A stretch of 34,805 bases of DNA from Maribacter sp. (GCA_018679695.1 JAHHKH010000390.1:1-34805), one strand, 5' to 3'. Shown: positions 10,202 to 22,324, counted from the stretch's first letter. Notes: generated by a model from the letters alone, not told the origin. Made by a program: numbers and translations.

Positions 10202-11821
10202 ATGAAAAAATACATTTTAGGATTGGTGGTACTCCTTGGAGTTACTATTTCGGCGCAAGAAAGTGCACCCAAAGTAAAGACCGAATTAGGGGTAATCCGA
10301 GGTGTCCATGAAGATGGTGTCGATAGCTTTAAAGGAATACCCTTCGCAGCTCCTCCAGTAGGCGAGTTGCGCTGGAGAGCCCCTCAACCATTATCCGCCT
10401 GGGAAGGTGAATTGGATGCTACGGAGTATGGCGCTAACTGCGCACAGTCCGGATGGGGCGGCGAACCCGGAACCATTAGTGAAGGCTCATCGGAAGATTG
10501 CCTGTACCTTAATGTGTGGAAACCCTCAAATGCGGATGCTGACGCTAAGTTGCCCGTTATGGTCTGGATACACGGTGGAGGGTTTGTTGGTGGTAGTGGT
10601 TCAGGGCCCGGTATTGCGGGCAATCAATTTGCCAAGCAGGGCATCATCCTTATTACGATTAATTACCGCTTGGGTCGTTTGGGCCATTTTGCATTTCCGG
10701 CTTTGAGCGCCGAATATCCTGATGAACCCAAGGGCAGCTATGCCTATATGGACCAGATTGCGGCACTCCAATGGGTACAAAAGAACATTGCCGCCTTTGG
10801 CGGAAATCCTGATAATGTGACCATCTTCGGGTTTTCTGCCGGAGGGGTTTCCGTACATTCTTTAATGACCATTCCAGATGCGAAAGGACTTTTCCATAAA
10901 GCCATTAGTGAATCTGGTGGAGGTCGTGACGGCGTACTTACCGGAAGGCCCATAAGGGAAGAAAATGCTAGTGTTTTTTACCCCATATCGGCAGAAACCA
11001 TTGGTATCAACTTTGCCAAAAAACATAGTATAGAAGGTACGGATGCCGAAGCATTGGCCAAGTTGCGGGCACTGCCTGTGGTAGAAATTGTGGATAGCGG
11101 TCAAGAAAATGATGGCGAAGGTGGTCCGCGTATCTATTCCGGACCGATTTTGGACGGCGAATTGGTAACGGAAACTGCCGAAAGTGCCTATAATGCCGGT
11201 AGACAAATGCAAATACCATTGATGATCGGTTCTAACAGCGCCGAAATCGGAGGTAGTTTTGTCAACAACAGTAAAACAAAAGAAGAACTATTTTCACTTT
11301 TTGGCGAGTTTAAGGAGGAAGCACAAGCTGCCTATGATCCTGATGGAAGCAAAGCATTCGAAGAGGTGATTACCAAGTTCAATACCGATTGGGTGTGGGG
11401 AGAACCAGGACGTTTTGCCGCAAGAGCTTTCGCGGAACAAGGTGAACCCACGTTTATTTACCATTTTGGTTTTGTACCCGAACCTATGAAGGAAAGAATG
11501 AAATATGGTGCCGGCCATGGTTCCGAAGTAGGCTATGTGTTTAATAATCTTGATGCACGTTGGGGAAATCCCGAGACAACTCCGGAAGATAAAAAAGTGG
11601 CGGAAATCATGAATGGGTACTGGGTAAATTTCGCCAAGACCGGAAACCCGAATGGAGATGGATTACCCAACTGGCCAGTCTATACTAAAAATGAAGGTGA
11701 AATCATGGATATACAGTTAGATGGTGAAGCAGTTGGAAAACCAGACCCAAGAAAAGCGAGATTGGATGTCATTGAAAAAGGGGTTAAACTCAGAAATAAA
11801 CTACAATCACGGGGAATATAA
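10202..11821 (+). CDS. Exported type B carboxylesterase
   Basis: Signal peptide; SEDCLYLNVWKP and GFSAGGVSVH motifs. Confidence 0.92.
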   Translation: MKKYILGLVVLLGVTISAQESAPKVKTELGVIRGVHEDGVDSFKGIPFAAPPVGELRWRAPQPLSAWEGELDATEYGANCAQSGWGGEPGTISEGSSEDCLYLNVWKPSNADADAKLPVMVWIHGGGFVGGSGSGPGIAGNQFAKQGIILITINYRLGRLGHFAFPALSAEYPDEPKGSYAYMDQIAALQWVQKNIAAFGGNPDNVTIFGFSAGGVSVHSLMTIPDAKGLFHKAISESGGGRDGVLTGRPIREENASVFYPISAETIGINFAKKHSIEGTDAEALAKLRALPVVEIVDSGQENDGEGGPRIYSGPILDGELVTETAESAYNAGRQMQIPLMIGSNSAEIGGSFVNNSKTKEELFSLFGEFKEEAQAAYDPDGSKAFEEVITKFNTDWVWGEPGRFAARAFAEQGEPTFIYHFGFVPEPMKERMKYGAGHGSEVGYVFNNLDARWGNPETTPEDKKVAEIMNGYWVNFAKTGNPNGDGLPNWPVYTKNEGEIMDIQLDGEAVGKPDPRKARLDVIEKGVKLRNKLQSRGI

Positions 11822-11837
11822 ACCAGTTGTGCATTCG

Positions 11838-12743
11838 ATGAATAAAATCAACAACATAGTTACAACAGCGGTATTGTTTTTAACCTTTATAGGTCAAGGT
11901 TTTTCACAAACAAATCCGGTAATTGAGGTATTTCCTAAGGGCACCGTTTTGCATGGCAATGTCAACTATGCCAACGACACGCTGCAAAAACATTTGTTGG
12001 ATATCTATTTGCCCCAAAAAGTATCGGGTAAAATACCCTTGGTCGTTTTTGTGCATGGCGGGGGATGGTTGGTCAACGACAAATACGCCGATATTGGGTA
12101 TATGAGAAAAACGGTTGCTGAAATCGTTTCCAAAGGTTTTGCCTTGGCCTCCATTGATTACCGTTTTGCGACCCAAGCTGTTTTTCCTGCCCAAATTCAA
12201 GACTGTAATCGTGCGGTTTCCTTTTTGGTCGATAATGCAGATACGTACGGTTTTGATAAAGACCGAATTGCCGTAATGGGATTTTCCGCAGGGGGTCATC
12301 TGGCTTCATTAATGGGACTTTCCAAGAACAATGACGTTACCGATTTCTTTGTGTCGAAAACCACTAAAGGGTTTGATTTTAAGGCCGTGGTGGATTTCTA
12401 CGGACCTGCCGAACTGATTTTATTCCCAGGGGCCAATGATGCTAAATCGCCTGAAGCTTTATTGATAGGTGCTCCTCCTCTTGATAGACCTGACTTGGCC
12501 AAGATTGCTAGTCCGGTAACCTATGTTGATGAAAACGACCCACCTTTTCTGATTGTTCATGGGGAAAAAGATGATTTGGTTTCATCAAGGCAGTCCCATC
12601 TGTTAAGTTCATGGTTGACGGTAAAAGGAGTTGAAAACGAATTAATCGTAGTTAAGGATGCACCTCATTTTGGAGAAATGTTCGATGTACAAGAGATACG
12701 AACAAAGGTTCTTGCCTTTTTGCAAAGACACCTACAGAACTAA
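11838..12743 (+). CDS. Exported alpha/beta hydrolase (esterase/lipase-like)
   Basis: Start at 11838 gives signal peptide (QGFSQ) and avoids overlap; HGGGWLVNDK and GFSAGGHLA motifs. Confidence 0.87.
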   Translation: MNKINNIVTTAVLFLTFIGQGFSQTNPVIEVFPKGTVLHGNVNYANDTLQKHLLDIYLPQKVSGKIPLVVFVHGGGWLVNDKYADIGYMRKTVAEIVSKGFALASIDYRFATQAVFPAQIQDCNRAVSFLVDNADTYGFDKDRIAVMGFSAGGHLASLMGLSKNNDVTDFFVSKTTKGFDFKAVVDFYGPAELILFPGANDAKSPEALLIGAPPLDRPDLAKIASPVTYVDENDPPFLIVHGEKDDLVSSRQSHLLSSWLTVKGVENELIVVKDAPHFGEMFDVQEIRTKVLAFLQRHLQN

Positions 12744-12768
12744 GTAGTATTAATTAAAATGAACGCAT

Positions 12769-13893
<1,125 letters not shown>

Positions 13894-13919
13894 TAGGATA
13901 GACCTTGAAACCTGTTGCG

Positions 13920-14528
13920 ATGAAAAAATTAGTCATAGTACTATTACTGCTCTCATCCTATTTACAGGTGGGTTCTGGGCAAAAGCAAAATCAGGTTTCG
14001 GAGAGCATTCTGATCGTCTATGTCTCCCGCACCAACAACACAAAGGCCCTAGCGGAAGTCATACATGATGAAATGGGCGGCGATTTGGTGGCCCTGGAAT
14101 TGGAAGACCCCTATCCCGAGAACTACTATGCCATCGTAAAGCAAGTGGCCGAAGAAAATGAAACCGGGTTTTTGCCTCCACTAAAGACCCAAGTAGCTAT
14201 GGATAAATACGATACCATTTTCCTGGGCTTCCCGACCTGGGGCATGCAACTGCCCCCGCCAATGAAAAGTTTTTTGTCAGCCCATGATTTGAGCGGCAAG
14301 ATTGTCATCCCTTTTAATACGAACGGGGGTTATGGCATTGGCAGCAGCTTTAGGACGGTCAAAGAACTTTGTCCCGATAGCGAAGTTCTCGACGGATTTT
14401 CCATTAAAGGCGGTAGTGAAAGGGACGGGATTTATTTGGCGATAAGGGGGAAACGCCACGATGAAGCTCAAGAAGAGGTTAGGTCGTGGCTGGAAGAACT
14501 GAACATAACCAGTACATCGAAACAATAA
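13920..14528 (+). CDS. Exported flavodoxin-like protein
   Basis: Signal peptide MKKLVIVLLLLSSYLQVGSG; FMN-binding-like YVSRTNNTKALAEVI; FPTWGMQLPPPMKSFL. Confidence 0.85.
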   Translation: MKKLVIVLLLLSSYLQVGSGQKQNQVSESILIVYVSRTNNTKALAEVIHDEMGGDLVALELEDPYPENYYAIVKQVAEENETGFLPPLKTQVAMDKYDTIFLGFPTWGMQLPPPMKSFLSAHDLSGKIVIPFNTNGGYGIGSSFRTVKELCPDSEVLDGFSIKGGSERDGIYLAIRGKRHDEAQEEVRSWLEELNITSTSKQ

Positions 14529-14541
14529 ACCAGGTTTCAGA

Positions 14542-14570
14542 TTCATCGCAGCATTTTCTAGGTTCATCGC
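14542..14570 (+). promoter_or_regulatory. Putative LytTR-type binding site: two ATTCATCGC/GTTCATCGC half-sites, 21-bp period
   Basis: Half-sites end at 14549 and 14570; same element as 22416-22466 on the opposite strand. Confidence 0.6.
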
Positions 14571-14648
14571 ATATTCCTTTTTTAAACGGCTTTTTTAATT
14601 TAAATTTATGTAGTTGGCATCCTTCATTTCAAAAAAAAAATTAAGATT

Positions 14649-15116
14649 ATGGCACTATTCAATCTAAACATCAACGGAAAAACGCAGGAAATAGACGTAG
14701 ACCCTAACACGCCCATGCTTTGGGTACTACGCGATCATCTAAAACTGGTCGGCACCAAATACGGCTGTGGTATCGCCCAATGTGGGGCCTGTACGGTACA
14801 CTTAGGCAATAATGCGGTGCGTTCTTGCCAGCTACCGGTTTCTTCGATCGGGGAAGAAAAAGTTACGACCATCGAAGGTTTGTCGGAAAACGGCGATCAT
14901 CCCGTGCAAAAGGCTTGGCTCGAGGTCGATGTACCGCAATGTGGCTATTGCCAAGCGGGCCAGATTATGACCGCGGCGGCACTTTTGGAAAAGAATCCAA
15001 ATCCATCGGATTCTGAAATAGAAACGGCCATGAACGGCAATATCTGCCGATGCGGAACCTACATACGCATTAAAAAAGCCGTTAAGATGGCCGCAGGTGC
15101 AGCGGCGAACTCCTAA
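14649..15116 (+). CDS. (2Fe-2S)-binding subunit, isoquinoline 1-oxidoreductase alpha-like
   Basis: [13 protein letters not shown] and [10 protein letters not shown]...GNICRCGTY cysteine motifs. Confidence 0.93.
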   Translation: MALFNLNINGKTQEIDVDPNTPMLWVLRDHLKLVGTKYGCGIAQCGACTVHLGNNAVRSCQLPVSSIGEEKVTTIEGLSENGDHPVQKAWLEVDVPQCGYCQAGQIMTAAALLEKNPNPSDSEIETAMNGNICRCGTYIRIKKAVKMAAGAAANS

Positions 15117-15166
15117 TGATTGAAAACCCAAGAAGTCTAAAGAAATCATCCTAAAAAAATACGACG

Positions 15167-17425
15167 ATGACACTCATAAAAACTAAAATCGGGCGGCGCG
15201 CCTTTATCAAAAATACCAGTCTTGCCAGTGGTGGACTTGTTCTCGGATTCAGTTTTTTGAATTCCTGTAAGCCTGAACAAGCAAAAGAGATGGCCGTCAG
15301 GGAAATGCCCAAGGAATGGTTCGAGATGAATTCATACCTAAAAATCGGTGACAACGGTCTTGTAACTATTTACACGCCCAATCCAGAATTCGGTCAAAAT
15401 ATCAGGACATCTATGCCCATGTTGGTGGCAGAAGAATTGGATGTGGATTGGAATAACGTTTTGGTAGAACAGGCACCTTACCATGAAGAAAAGTATGGCT
15501 TTCAATTTACGGGGGGCAGTAGAGGAATAAGTGCCAGATGGCAACCCCTTCGTATGGCAGGGGCGACTGCCAAGCACATGCTAAAAGAGGCGGCTGCGCA
15601 AACATGGCAGGTGCCCGTTGCAGAAATTACCGCCGAGGCCGGGGTATTGCGACATGCGGCTACCAAAAAATCGGCCGGTTACGGCGAAATGGCCTCGGTG
15701 GCGGCTACACTTGACGTGCCCGAAGAAGTACCATTAAAAGAAGTAAAAGATTTTAAACTTATCAATAACTCGCAAAAAAATGTAGATGCGAAAAGCATTG
15801 TAACCGGAGTGCCGCTTTTTGGAATGGATATCCAAAAGAAAGGTATGCTGATCGCCATGATCGAACATCCCCCCGCTTTTGGCATGACCCTGAAATCGGT
15901 CGATGGCGCAGCGGCCAAGGCCATGCCCGGAATCAAGGATGTAGTGACAATTAAGAGTTTCAAGGACGGATATGAAAAAGGCGGGTTCGACACGAACGCC
16001 TTTCCTGAGTTGGTCGCGATAGTCGGCAACTCTACCTGGGAAGTGATGCAGGCAAAGAAAAAACTAAAAGTGGAATGGCAGCCCATTTCGGCATATACGG
16101 AAACGATCGCAGGGTTCCGGGGAAAAGAAACTAGAAATGTGCCTGCAGGTTTGGAATCCACAACCGCCCATAAATCAAAAATGGAAGCTTTGGCAGCCAA
16201 GCCGGGAAAGATGGTCCGGAAAGATGGGAACCCTGATGCGGCCTTCAAAAAGGCAGCAAAAATCTTGGAAAGAAGCTATTCCGCCCCTTTTCTTGCCCAC
16301 AATAACATGGAGCCTTTAAATGCTTTTGCCCATGTAGAAGGCGATAAGGTAAAAATTGCGGCGCCAATACAGATTCCGTCCTTGATCGTTCCTACGCTTG
16401 CAAGCAGTCTGGGAATACCGAAGGAAAATATTGAAATGGACCTCCCAAGAATGGGCGGCGGTTTTGGTCGTAAGGCCTATGCCCACTTTGTGGTGGAAGC
16501 GGCCCTGATCTCCCAAAAAGTAAACGCACCGATAAAGTTGGTGTACAGCCGGGAAGACGATATGACGAACGGCATTTATCGTCCGGCATATCAGGCCACC
16601 TATCGCGCCGCTTTTGATGAAAACAATAATTTAACGGCCTTACATGTGAAGGCTGGCGGTGTTCCCGAGAGTCCATTGTTCGCCAATCGTTTTCCGGCAG
16701 GGGCCATTGATAATTATATGGCAGAAGAGTGGGTTGTTGATTCTAACATTACCATAGGTGCTTTTCGCGCTCCGCGATCCAATTTTATGGCAGGTGCCGA
16801 ACAGGCGTTCTTGGATGAAGTGGCGGAAGCCATGGGCAAAGACCCTATCCAATTTCGATTGGACTTGTTAAAACGTGCCAAAGAGAATCCAGTTGGCGAA
16901 GAGAACGATTATGATGCCGAGCGATATGCAGGAGTTTTGGAGTTGGTGCGTGAAAAGTCGGCCTGGAAAGAAAATGATGCAACACGGCACCGAGGGGTTT
17001 CCGCCTATTTTTGTCATAACTCCTATGCGGCACATGTACTGGATTTAAAGATGGAAAATGATAAACCTGTAGTTGAAAAAGTATGTTGTGCCATTGATTG
17101 CGGGGTGGTAGTAAATCCTGATGCGGCAATAAACATGGCAGAAGGGGCCATAACCGATGGTGTAGGTAATGCCTTTTTTGGGGAATTGACCTTTGAGGAC
17201 GGAGTGCCTCAGAAAAATAATTTCCACCAATATCAAATGATCCGTATGAAAGAAGCGCCAAAGGAAATCGACGTGCATTTTGTGCAGAATGAAATCGACC
17301 CAACGGGTATGGGAGAACCTCCATTTCCACCCATATTTGGGGCAGTTGCGAATGCCTTGTACAAAGCAACAGGTCAACGGCATTATGAGCAGCCATTTGT
17401 TAAGGAAAAGAAGGTAGTGGGTTAA
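15167..17425 (+). CDS. Xanthine dehydrogenase family molybdopterin-binding subunit (IorB-like), Tat leader, copy 1
   Basis: GRRAFIKNTSLASGGLVLGFSFLNSC leader; MGGGFGRKAY; GAFRAPRSNFMAGAEQ. Confidence 0.92.
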   Translation: MTLIKTKIGRRAFIKNTSLASGGLVLGFSFLNSCKPEQAKEMAVREMPKEWFEMNSYLKIGDNGLVTIYTPNPEFGQNIRTSMPMLVAEELDVDWNNVLVEQAPYHEEKYGFQFTGGSRGISARWQPLRMAGATAKHMLKEAAAQTWQVPVAEITAEAGVLRHAATKKSAGYGEMASVAATLDVPEEVPLKEVKDFKLINNSQKNVDAKSIVTGVPLFGMDIQKKGMLIAMIEHPPAFGMTLKSVDGAAAKAMPGIKDVVTIKSFKDGYEKGGFDTNAFPELVAIVGNSTWEVMQAKKKLKVEWQPISAYTETIAGFRGKETRNVPAGLESTTAHKSKMEALAAKPGKMVRKDGNPDAAFKKAAKILERSYSAPFLAHNNMEPLNAFAHVEGDKVKIAAPIQIPSLIVPTLASSLGIPKENIEMDLPRMGGGFGRKAYAHFVVEAALISQKVNAPIKLVYSREDDMTNGIYRPAYQATYRAAFDENNNLTALHVKAGGVPESPLFANRFPAGAIDNYMAEEWVVDSNITIGAFRAPRSNFMAGAEQAFLDEVAEAMGKDPIQFRLDLLKRAKENPVGEENDYDAERYAGVLELVREKSAWKENDATRHRGVSAYFCHNSYAAHVLDLKMENDKPVVEKVCCAIDCGVVVNPDAAINMAEGAITDGVGNAFFGELTFEDGVPQKNNFHQYQMIRMKEAPKEIDVHFVQNEIDPTGMGEPPFPPIFGAVANALYKATGQRHYEQPFVKEKKVVG

Positions 17426-17516
17426 GCGTGAAAGCTCCTCTTTTTTTACTTCGGCTGCGCTTAGCATTGGATTATGCGTTGATTTTGGTTTAACTTAACA
17501 CTAGATAAAAATTAAA

Positions 17517-19763
17517 ATGGTATCAGTAAAAACCAATATCGGAAGACGCGCTTTCATCAAAAATACCAGTCTGGCCAGTGGTGGCCTAATGCTGGGGTTT
17601 AGTTGGCTGAACTCCTGTAAGTCCAATGAGGCCGAAAAAATGGAGGTCAGGGAAATGCCCAAAGAATGGTTCGAAATAAACGGCTACCTAAAAATTGGAG
17701 ACAACGGTCTGGTGACTATCATTTCTCCCAATCCCGAGGGCGGACAAAACGTAAAGACCTCGATGCCCATGATCGTTGCCGAAGAGTTGGGTGTTGATTG
17801 GAATAATGTAATCGTTGAACAAGCTCCCCTGAACACCGCACTGTACAACCGACAGTTTATCGGGGGCAGTCAGGCGATTCGTACCAGTTGGGAAGGACTC
17901 CGAATGGCAGGGGCATCGGCACGATACATGCTTGTCGCCGCTGCCGCTCAAGTTTGGGAAGTACCCGCTGCCGAGATAACCACTTCGGCCGGAATGTTGC
18001 ATCACGAAGCCAGTAACAAATCCGTTTCCTATGGTAATCTGGCCTCGGCTGCCGCACAGGTTTCCGTTCCCGAGGAAGTTGAATTAAAGGAAATCGGCGA
18101 TTTCGATATTATCGGGACTTCTAAGAAAAATGTGGATGGAACCGATATCGTTACCGGTAAACCATTATTTGGAATAGATACCTACAAGGATGGGATGCTC
18201 ACGGCGATGATCGTGCATCCTCCGGCTTTTGGTTTGAAACTAAAGTCCGTTGATGGCGAGGCGGTCAAATCGATGCCCGGCATTCAAGATGTTTTTCCCA
18301 TCAAGGTCTTGGAGGATGATTTTACAAGGCAACATTTTGACACTTGCGCTTTTCTCGAAGTAGTTGCCATCGTAGGGGGTTCCACTTGGGAAGTCATGCA
18401 GGCTAAAAAAGCGCTTTCCGTTCAGTGGGAACCTTTCGAGACCTATACCGAAGAAAGACAGCCCTACCGGGGGCCGCAACAGACCTTGACCATCCCCGCC
18501 GGACTTGAAAGTACCGATGTCCATCGGAAAAAAATGGCGGAAATGGTCTCCAAAAAAGCGGAAGTCGTTCGCAAGGATGGCAATCCCGAAGCGGCCTTTA
18601 AAAATGCTGTCAAGGTTATCGAACAAACCTACACAGCACCTTTTTTGGCACATAACTGTATGGAGCCGATGAACTTTTTCGCAGATGTGAAAGAAGACAG
18701 TGCACAACTTTCAGGCCCGTTACAAAAGGCGGAACTTACCGAACAGACCCTTGCCGCTCGATTGGGAATGCCCGTTGAGCGGATAGACATTCAAATGACG
18801 CGGCTGGGCGGAGGATACGGGCGACGTTCCTATGCCAACTGGGCATTGGAAGCCGCACTTATTTCCCAAAAAATGCAAGCCCCCATAAAACTGGTCTATT
18901 CCCGTGAAGATGATATGACCGGGGGAATCTATCGCCCTGCCTATCAAGTAACTTATAAAGCCGCTTTGGATGTGGAGAACAACTTGACAGCTATTCATGT
19001 AAATGCGGGGGGCATTCCTGAAAGTCCCTTATATGCCGATAGGTTTCCGGCCGGGGCCGTGGATAACTACCTAGCGCAGCGTTGGGAAATCAATACCAAT
19101 ATTACCATTGGATCGTTTAGGGCACCGCGCTCGAATTTTATGGCGAGTGCCGAACAATCTTTCTTGGACGAAGTCGCCGAAGCCGCCGGAAAAGACCCGA
19201 TCGACTTCCGCTTGGAACTTTTGGATCATGCGAGTAAGAATCCCGTGGTCTCGAACCCGATCGATTACGATGCCCAACGCTATGCGGGTGTCTTAAAATT
19301 AGTGAAAGAAAAATCGAAATGGGGTGAAACAACCAATGGAATTTCTAGGGGAGTGTCGGCCTATTTCTGCCATAATTCGTACGCCGCACAGGTGGTGGAC
19401 ATGCGGTGGGAAAACGACAAACCCATCATAGACAAGGTTACCTGTGCCATTGATTGCGGAATCGTGGTCAACCCCGATGCGGCATCGAACCTTTGCGAAG
19501 GTGGTATCGTGGACGGTATCGGGAATGCACTTTACGGAGAACAGACCTTTAAGGACGGCGTACCGCAGAAAAGCAACTTCGACACCTACCGTATGATCCG
19601 TATGGGCGAAGCCCCGAAGCAAATCGATGTCCATTTTGTTGAAAATAACATAGATCCGACAGGCTTGGGCGAACCTACCTTTCCGCCCGTTTTTGCGGCT
19701 GTCGCCAATGCCTTGTATAAAGCTACCGGAAAGCGGTACTACGATCAGCCGTATCTTACTTAA
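17517..19763 (+). CDS. Xanthine dehydrogenase family molybdopterin-binding subunit (IorB-like), Tat leader, copy 2
   Basis: Collinear paralogue of 15167-17425 with near-identical leader; LGGGYGRRSY; GSFRAPRSNFMASAEQ. Confidence 0.92.
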   Translation: MVSVKTNIGRRAFIKNTSLASGGLMLGFSWLNSCKSNEAEKMEVREMPKEWFEINGYLKIGDNGLVTIISPNPEGGQNVKTSMPMIVAEELGVDWNNVIVEQAPLNTALYNRQFIGGSQAIRTSWEGLRMAGASARYMLVAAAAQVWEVPAAEITTSAGMLHHEASNKSVSYGNLASAAAQVSVPEEVELKEIGDFDIIGTSKKNVDGTDIVTGKPLFGIDTYKDGMLTAMIVHPPAFGLKLKSVDGEAVKSMPGIQDVFPIKVLEDDFTRQHFDTCAFLEVVAIVGGSTWEVMQAKKALSVQWEPFETYTEERQPYRGPQQTLTIPAGLESTDVHRKKMAEMVSKKAEVVRKDGNPEAAFKNAVKVIEQTYTAPFLAHNCMEPMNFFADVKEDSAQLSGPLQKAELTEQTLAARLGMPVERIDIQMTRLGGGYGRRSYANWALEAALISQKMQAPIKLVYSREDDMTGGIYRPAYQVTYKAALDVENNLTAIHVNAGGIPESPLYADRFPAGAVDNYLAQRWEINTNITIGSFRAPRSNFMASAEQSFLDEVAEAAGKDPIDFRLELLDHASKNPVVSNPIDYDAQRYAGVLKLVKEKSKWGETTNGISRGVSAYFCHNSYAAQVVDMRWENDKPIIDKVTCAIDCGIVVNPDAASNLCEGGIVDGIGNALYGEQTFKDGVPQKSNFDTYRMIRMGEAPKQIDVHFVENNIDPTGLGEPTFPPVFAAVANALYKATGKRYYDQPYLT

Positions 19764-19835
19764 ACGGAAAGTAACTAGTTAACAAAATTGTTTTGCAAAG
19801 GAGTCATTGTCCAACGGATTTTTTATTCCGAATTA

Positions 19836-20543
19836 TCATCCCTTGCGAACGATTTTTTCTACATTTTCGCGATAGGTTTCCCCAATAGACAATTCCTTAT
19901 CGCCTAGAAAAATACTGTTCTTGCGAATGGCCGTGACTTCCTGTAGGGCCACTGCATAGGAGCGATGGATCCGGAGAAAACGGTTCTTGGGCAGTTCCGA
20001 TTCCAGTTCCTTAAAACTGGTACGTACCACAAGCGGGTGTTGGGCATCCTTCAAATAGAACTTGATATAATCGCCATAACCTTTCATCCAAATGATATCG
20101 TCGAACTTTATTTTTACCTGACTGTAATCGGCATTGACGAAGAAATGATCGGGAGCGTTTTCGATTGGCGAAGTGGTTTTTGCCGACTTCAGCTCGAACA
20201 GTTTTTTGGCCCGGTTACAGGCCCTGACAAAACGTTCCAGGGAAACGGGTTTTACAAGGTAGTCCACCACATCGAGATCGTAGCTTTCCACCGCGTACTG
20301 TTTGTAGGCGGTAATAAAAATCACAAGGGGCCTAACCTCTAGGCTGGCGATAAATTGAAGTCCCGTAAGGCCGGGCATCTGGATGTCGATAAAGACCAGA
20401 TCCACGGGATGTTCCTTCATGGTTTCCATCGCCTCGAAAGCATTCTCGCAGGCTCCCACCAGATTCAAAAAAGGTACCTTTCCGATATTGTCGGTCAGCA
20501 GCCCAAGGGCCAAGGGTTCATCGTCTATGGCAATACAGTTCAT
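19836..20543 (-). CDS. LytTR family response regulator
   Basis: CIAIDDEPLALGLL receiver and C-terminal LytTR domain (IIWMKGYGDYIKFYL...LRIHRSYAVAL); start overlaps kinase stop (ATGA). Confidence 0.92.
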   Translation of the reverse strand: MNCIAIDDEPLALGLLTDNIGKVPFLNLVGACENAFEAMETMKEHPVDLVFIDIQMPGLTGLQFIASLEVRPLVIFITAYKQYAVESYDLDVVDYLVKPVSLERFVRACNRAKKLFELKSAKTTSPIENAPDHFFVNADYSQVKIKFDDIIWMKGYGDYIKFYLKDAQHPLVVRTSFKELESELPKNRFLRIHRSYAVALQEVTAIRKNSIFLGDKELSIGETYRENVEKIVRKG

Positions 20544-21583
20544 TGGTCTTCGAAGATTAGTTGTAAGGTAACGATATACCAATCGGATGTTTTGTCGATT
20601 TTGAGGTCGTATTTATTTCCATAGAGCAGTTCGAGCCTTCGCCTAACATTGGACATCCCGATACCGGAGACCTTGTCCTTGGCATCGTCAGTTTCGATAT
20701 ATTTGTTCTTTACCATAAAGAGAAGCGTATTCTTTTCCGCTTTTAGGGAAATATCGATGAGCGGATTCTCGATTATCCCCGTTCCATGCTTAAAAGCATT
20801 TTCCACAAAGGGGATCAAGAGCATAGGTTCGATGGTATGCCAGTCCTCTATCAATTCCACATCAAAATTTACGTTCAAGCGCTTTCCGAACCTGAGTTTT
20901 TGCAGATCGATGTAATTCCGCAGATAATCCACTTCGCTTTTTAAAAGTGTTTTCTCCTCGTCGGTTTCGTACAGCATATATTGCATCAGGGACGACAGTT
21001 TTAAAATGGTCGGCTCCAGTTCCTCGCTTTTCAGCCGTACCAAGGCTACGATATTATTGAGTACGTTGAACAAAAAATGCGGACTGATTTGGGAGCGTAG
21101 AAAGGAGAGTTCCGTTTTGAGGGTTTCGCTTTCCCGTTCCTTCGTTCTGCGGTCCAGTTCCAAACGATCGCTTACCGTTCTAAAGGCAACAGCTATCAAC
21201 ACGAAGAAAAGAAAAGGCAGAGCATTATGCCAAAGGGCCTTGTTGATAGAGTAGGAAGCCTGGAACACGAGCGCTTCAAATACCAAACGGTTGATTAAGA
21301 GTATGCCGGCCAATAGCCCAATGTTCACCGCCAGATATGCCAAAATGTTTCTGCGATATAATATACGGGGAATAAAAACTTGCGTATTCAAGTAAAACGT
21401 GGCCGCCCAAAAAAGGTTCATGACGATATTCAGAACGAGTATCTTACGGGCAAATTCCGTGGGGGGCTTGTCCCCTTCCCACTGCAAGGAAAAAATGTAG
21501 GGCAGCGAGAAAACGAATCCCCAAACCAGCAGATGGATGATTATTGCCTGATATTTTTTAAAGGATCTAAATTTAAGTTCCAT
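20540..21583 (-). CDS. LytS-type sensor histidine kinase
   Basis: LRSQISPHFLFNVLNNI phosphoacceptor region; PMLLIPFVENAFKHG; GIGMSNVRRRLELLYG. Confidence 0.93.
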   Translation of the reverse strand: MELKFRSFKKYQAIIIHLLVWGFVFSLPYIFSLQWEGDKPPTEFARKILVLNIVMNLFWAATFYLNTQVFIPRILYRRNILAYLAVNIGLLAGILLINRLVFEALVFQASYSINKALWHNALPFLFFVLIAVAFRTVSDRLELDRRTKERESETLKTELSFLRSQISPHFLFNVLNNIVALVRLKSEELEPTILKLSSLMQYMLYETDEEKTLLKSEVDYLRNYIDLQKLRFGKRLNVNFDVELIEDWHTIEPMLLIPFVENAFKHGTGIIENPLIDISLKAEKNTLLFMVKNKYIETDDAKDKVSGIGMSNVRRRLELLYGNKYDLKIDKTSDWYIVTLQLIFEDQ

Positions 21584-21736
21584 AAATAGTAATTCTTCTT
21601 GATTACCAATATAATTAAAACCTAGGTAAGCTACCCAATGGTCGTTATTGAACGGTACATATTAAACAATGGAAAAACGGCCTTCATCATTGATCAAAGA
21701 CCGTTTTCGACTAACAAACAATGTCAGTATTCTTTT

Positions 21737-22324
21737 TTACTTCACCGAGATGCTTTGGCGATACACGCTTTTACCATCCTGCACTACTACCAGGTAATTG
21801 TCCTCCAAAGCATTTTCGAAATTGAATACTTTACCTACGTTTATATTGCCCTTAAATACGTGACTCTTCAGTGATTCACCATTGCCGTTCAATACCCTTA
21901 TTCTTACGGTACCCTCGTCCTTGTTCAATAGGTTGAAGTAAACTCTGTCACCCGATACTCTTAAGACCGGAATTTGTGAACTTTCCTTTTTATGAAAAAT
22001 TTTGATTTCCCTGTTCTTTAGGGTTATCGAGTAGGTTACCTTTTTTGAAGGACTTTCCACGGTAAAATAGTAATTGCCGTTTTCCAGATTCTTTAGGTTG
22101 AACTTTTTGGCATAAGAGTTTTTCGTTATAGTCTCGTAATGAACAATGTTATCATTAGAATCTGTCATCCGTATCTCAGATGTTTCGGATACGGCGTCCA
22201 TTTCGAGAACAAGGCTCGTGCCCTCGTTACCGGTTTTCAAATCGATTTTGGGCTCGGTCGCCATTGCTGCGGTTGTGGCAAACAATATGATCAATACTGT
22301 GATGTTTTTTAAAAAATTTTTCAT
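21737..22324 (-). CDS. Secreted hypothetical protein with beta-rich repeat-like domain
   Basis: Signal peptide (AAMA); predicted promoter carries three LytTR-like half-sites. Confidence 0.7.
   Translation of the reverse strand: MKNFLKNITVLIILFATTAAMATEPKIDLKTGNEGTSLVLEMDAVSETSEIRMTDSNDNIVHYETITKNSYAKKFNLKNLENGNYYFTVESPSKKVTYSITLKNREIKIFHKKESSQIPVLRVSGDRVYFNLLNKDEGTVRIRVLNGNGESLKSHVFKGNINVGKVFNFENALEDNYLVVVQDGKSVYRQSISVK

Noticed and set aside
11721-11837. Upstream start for the 11721-12743 hydrolase ORF
   Set aside because: Would overlap the carboxylesterase by 100 bp and hide the signal peptide; ATG at 11838 fits better.
16845-17396. 183-aa minus-strand ORF within IorB copy 1
   Set aside because: Antisense to a strongly supported CDS; His/Arg-rich shadow translation.
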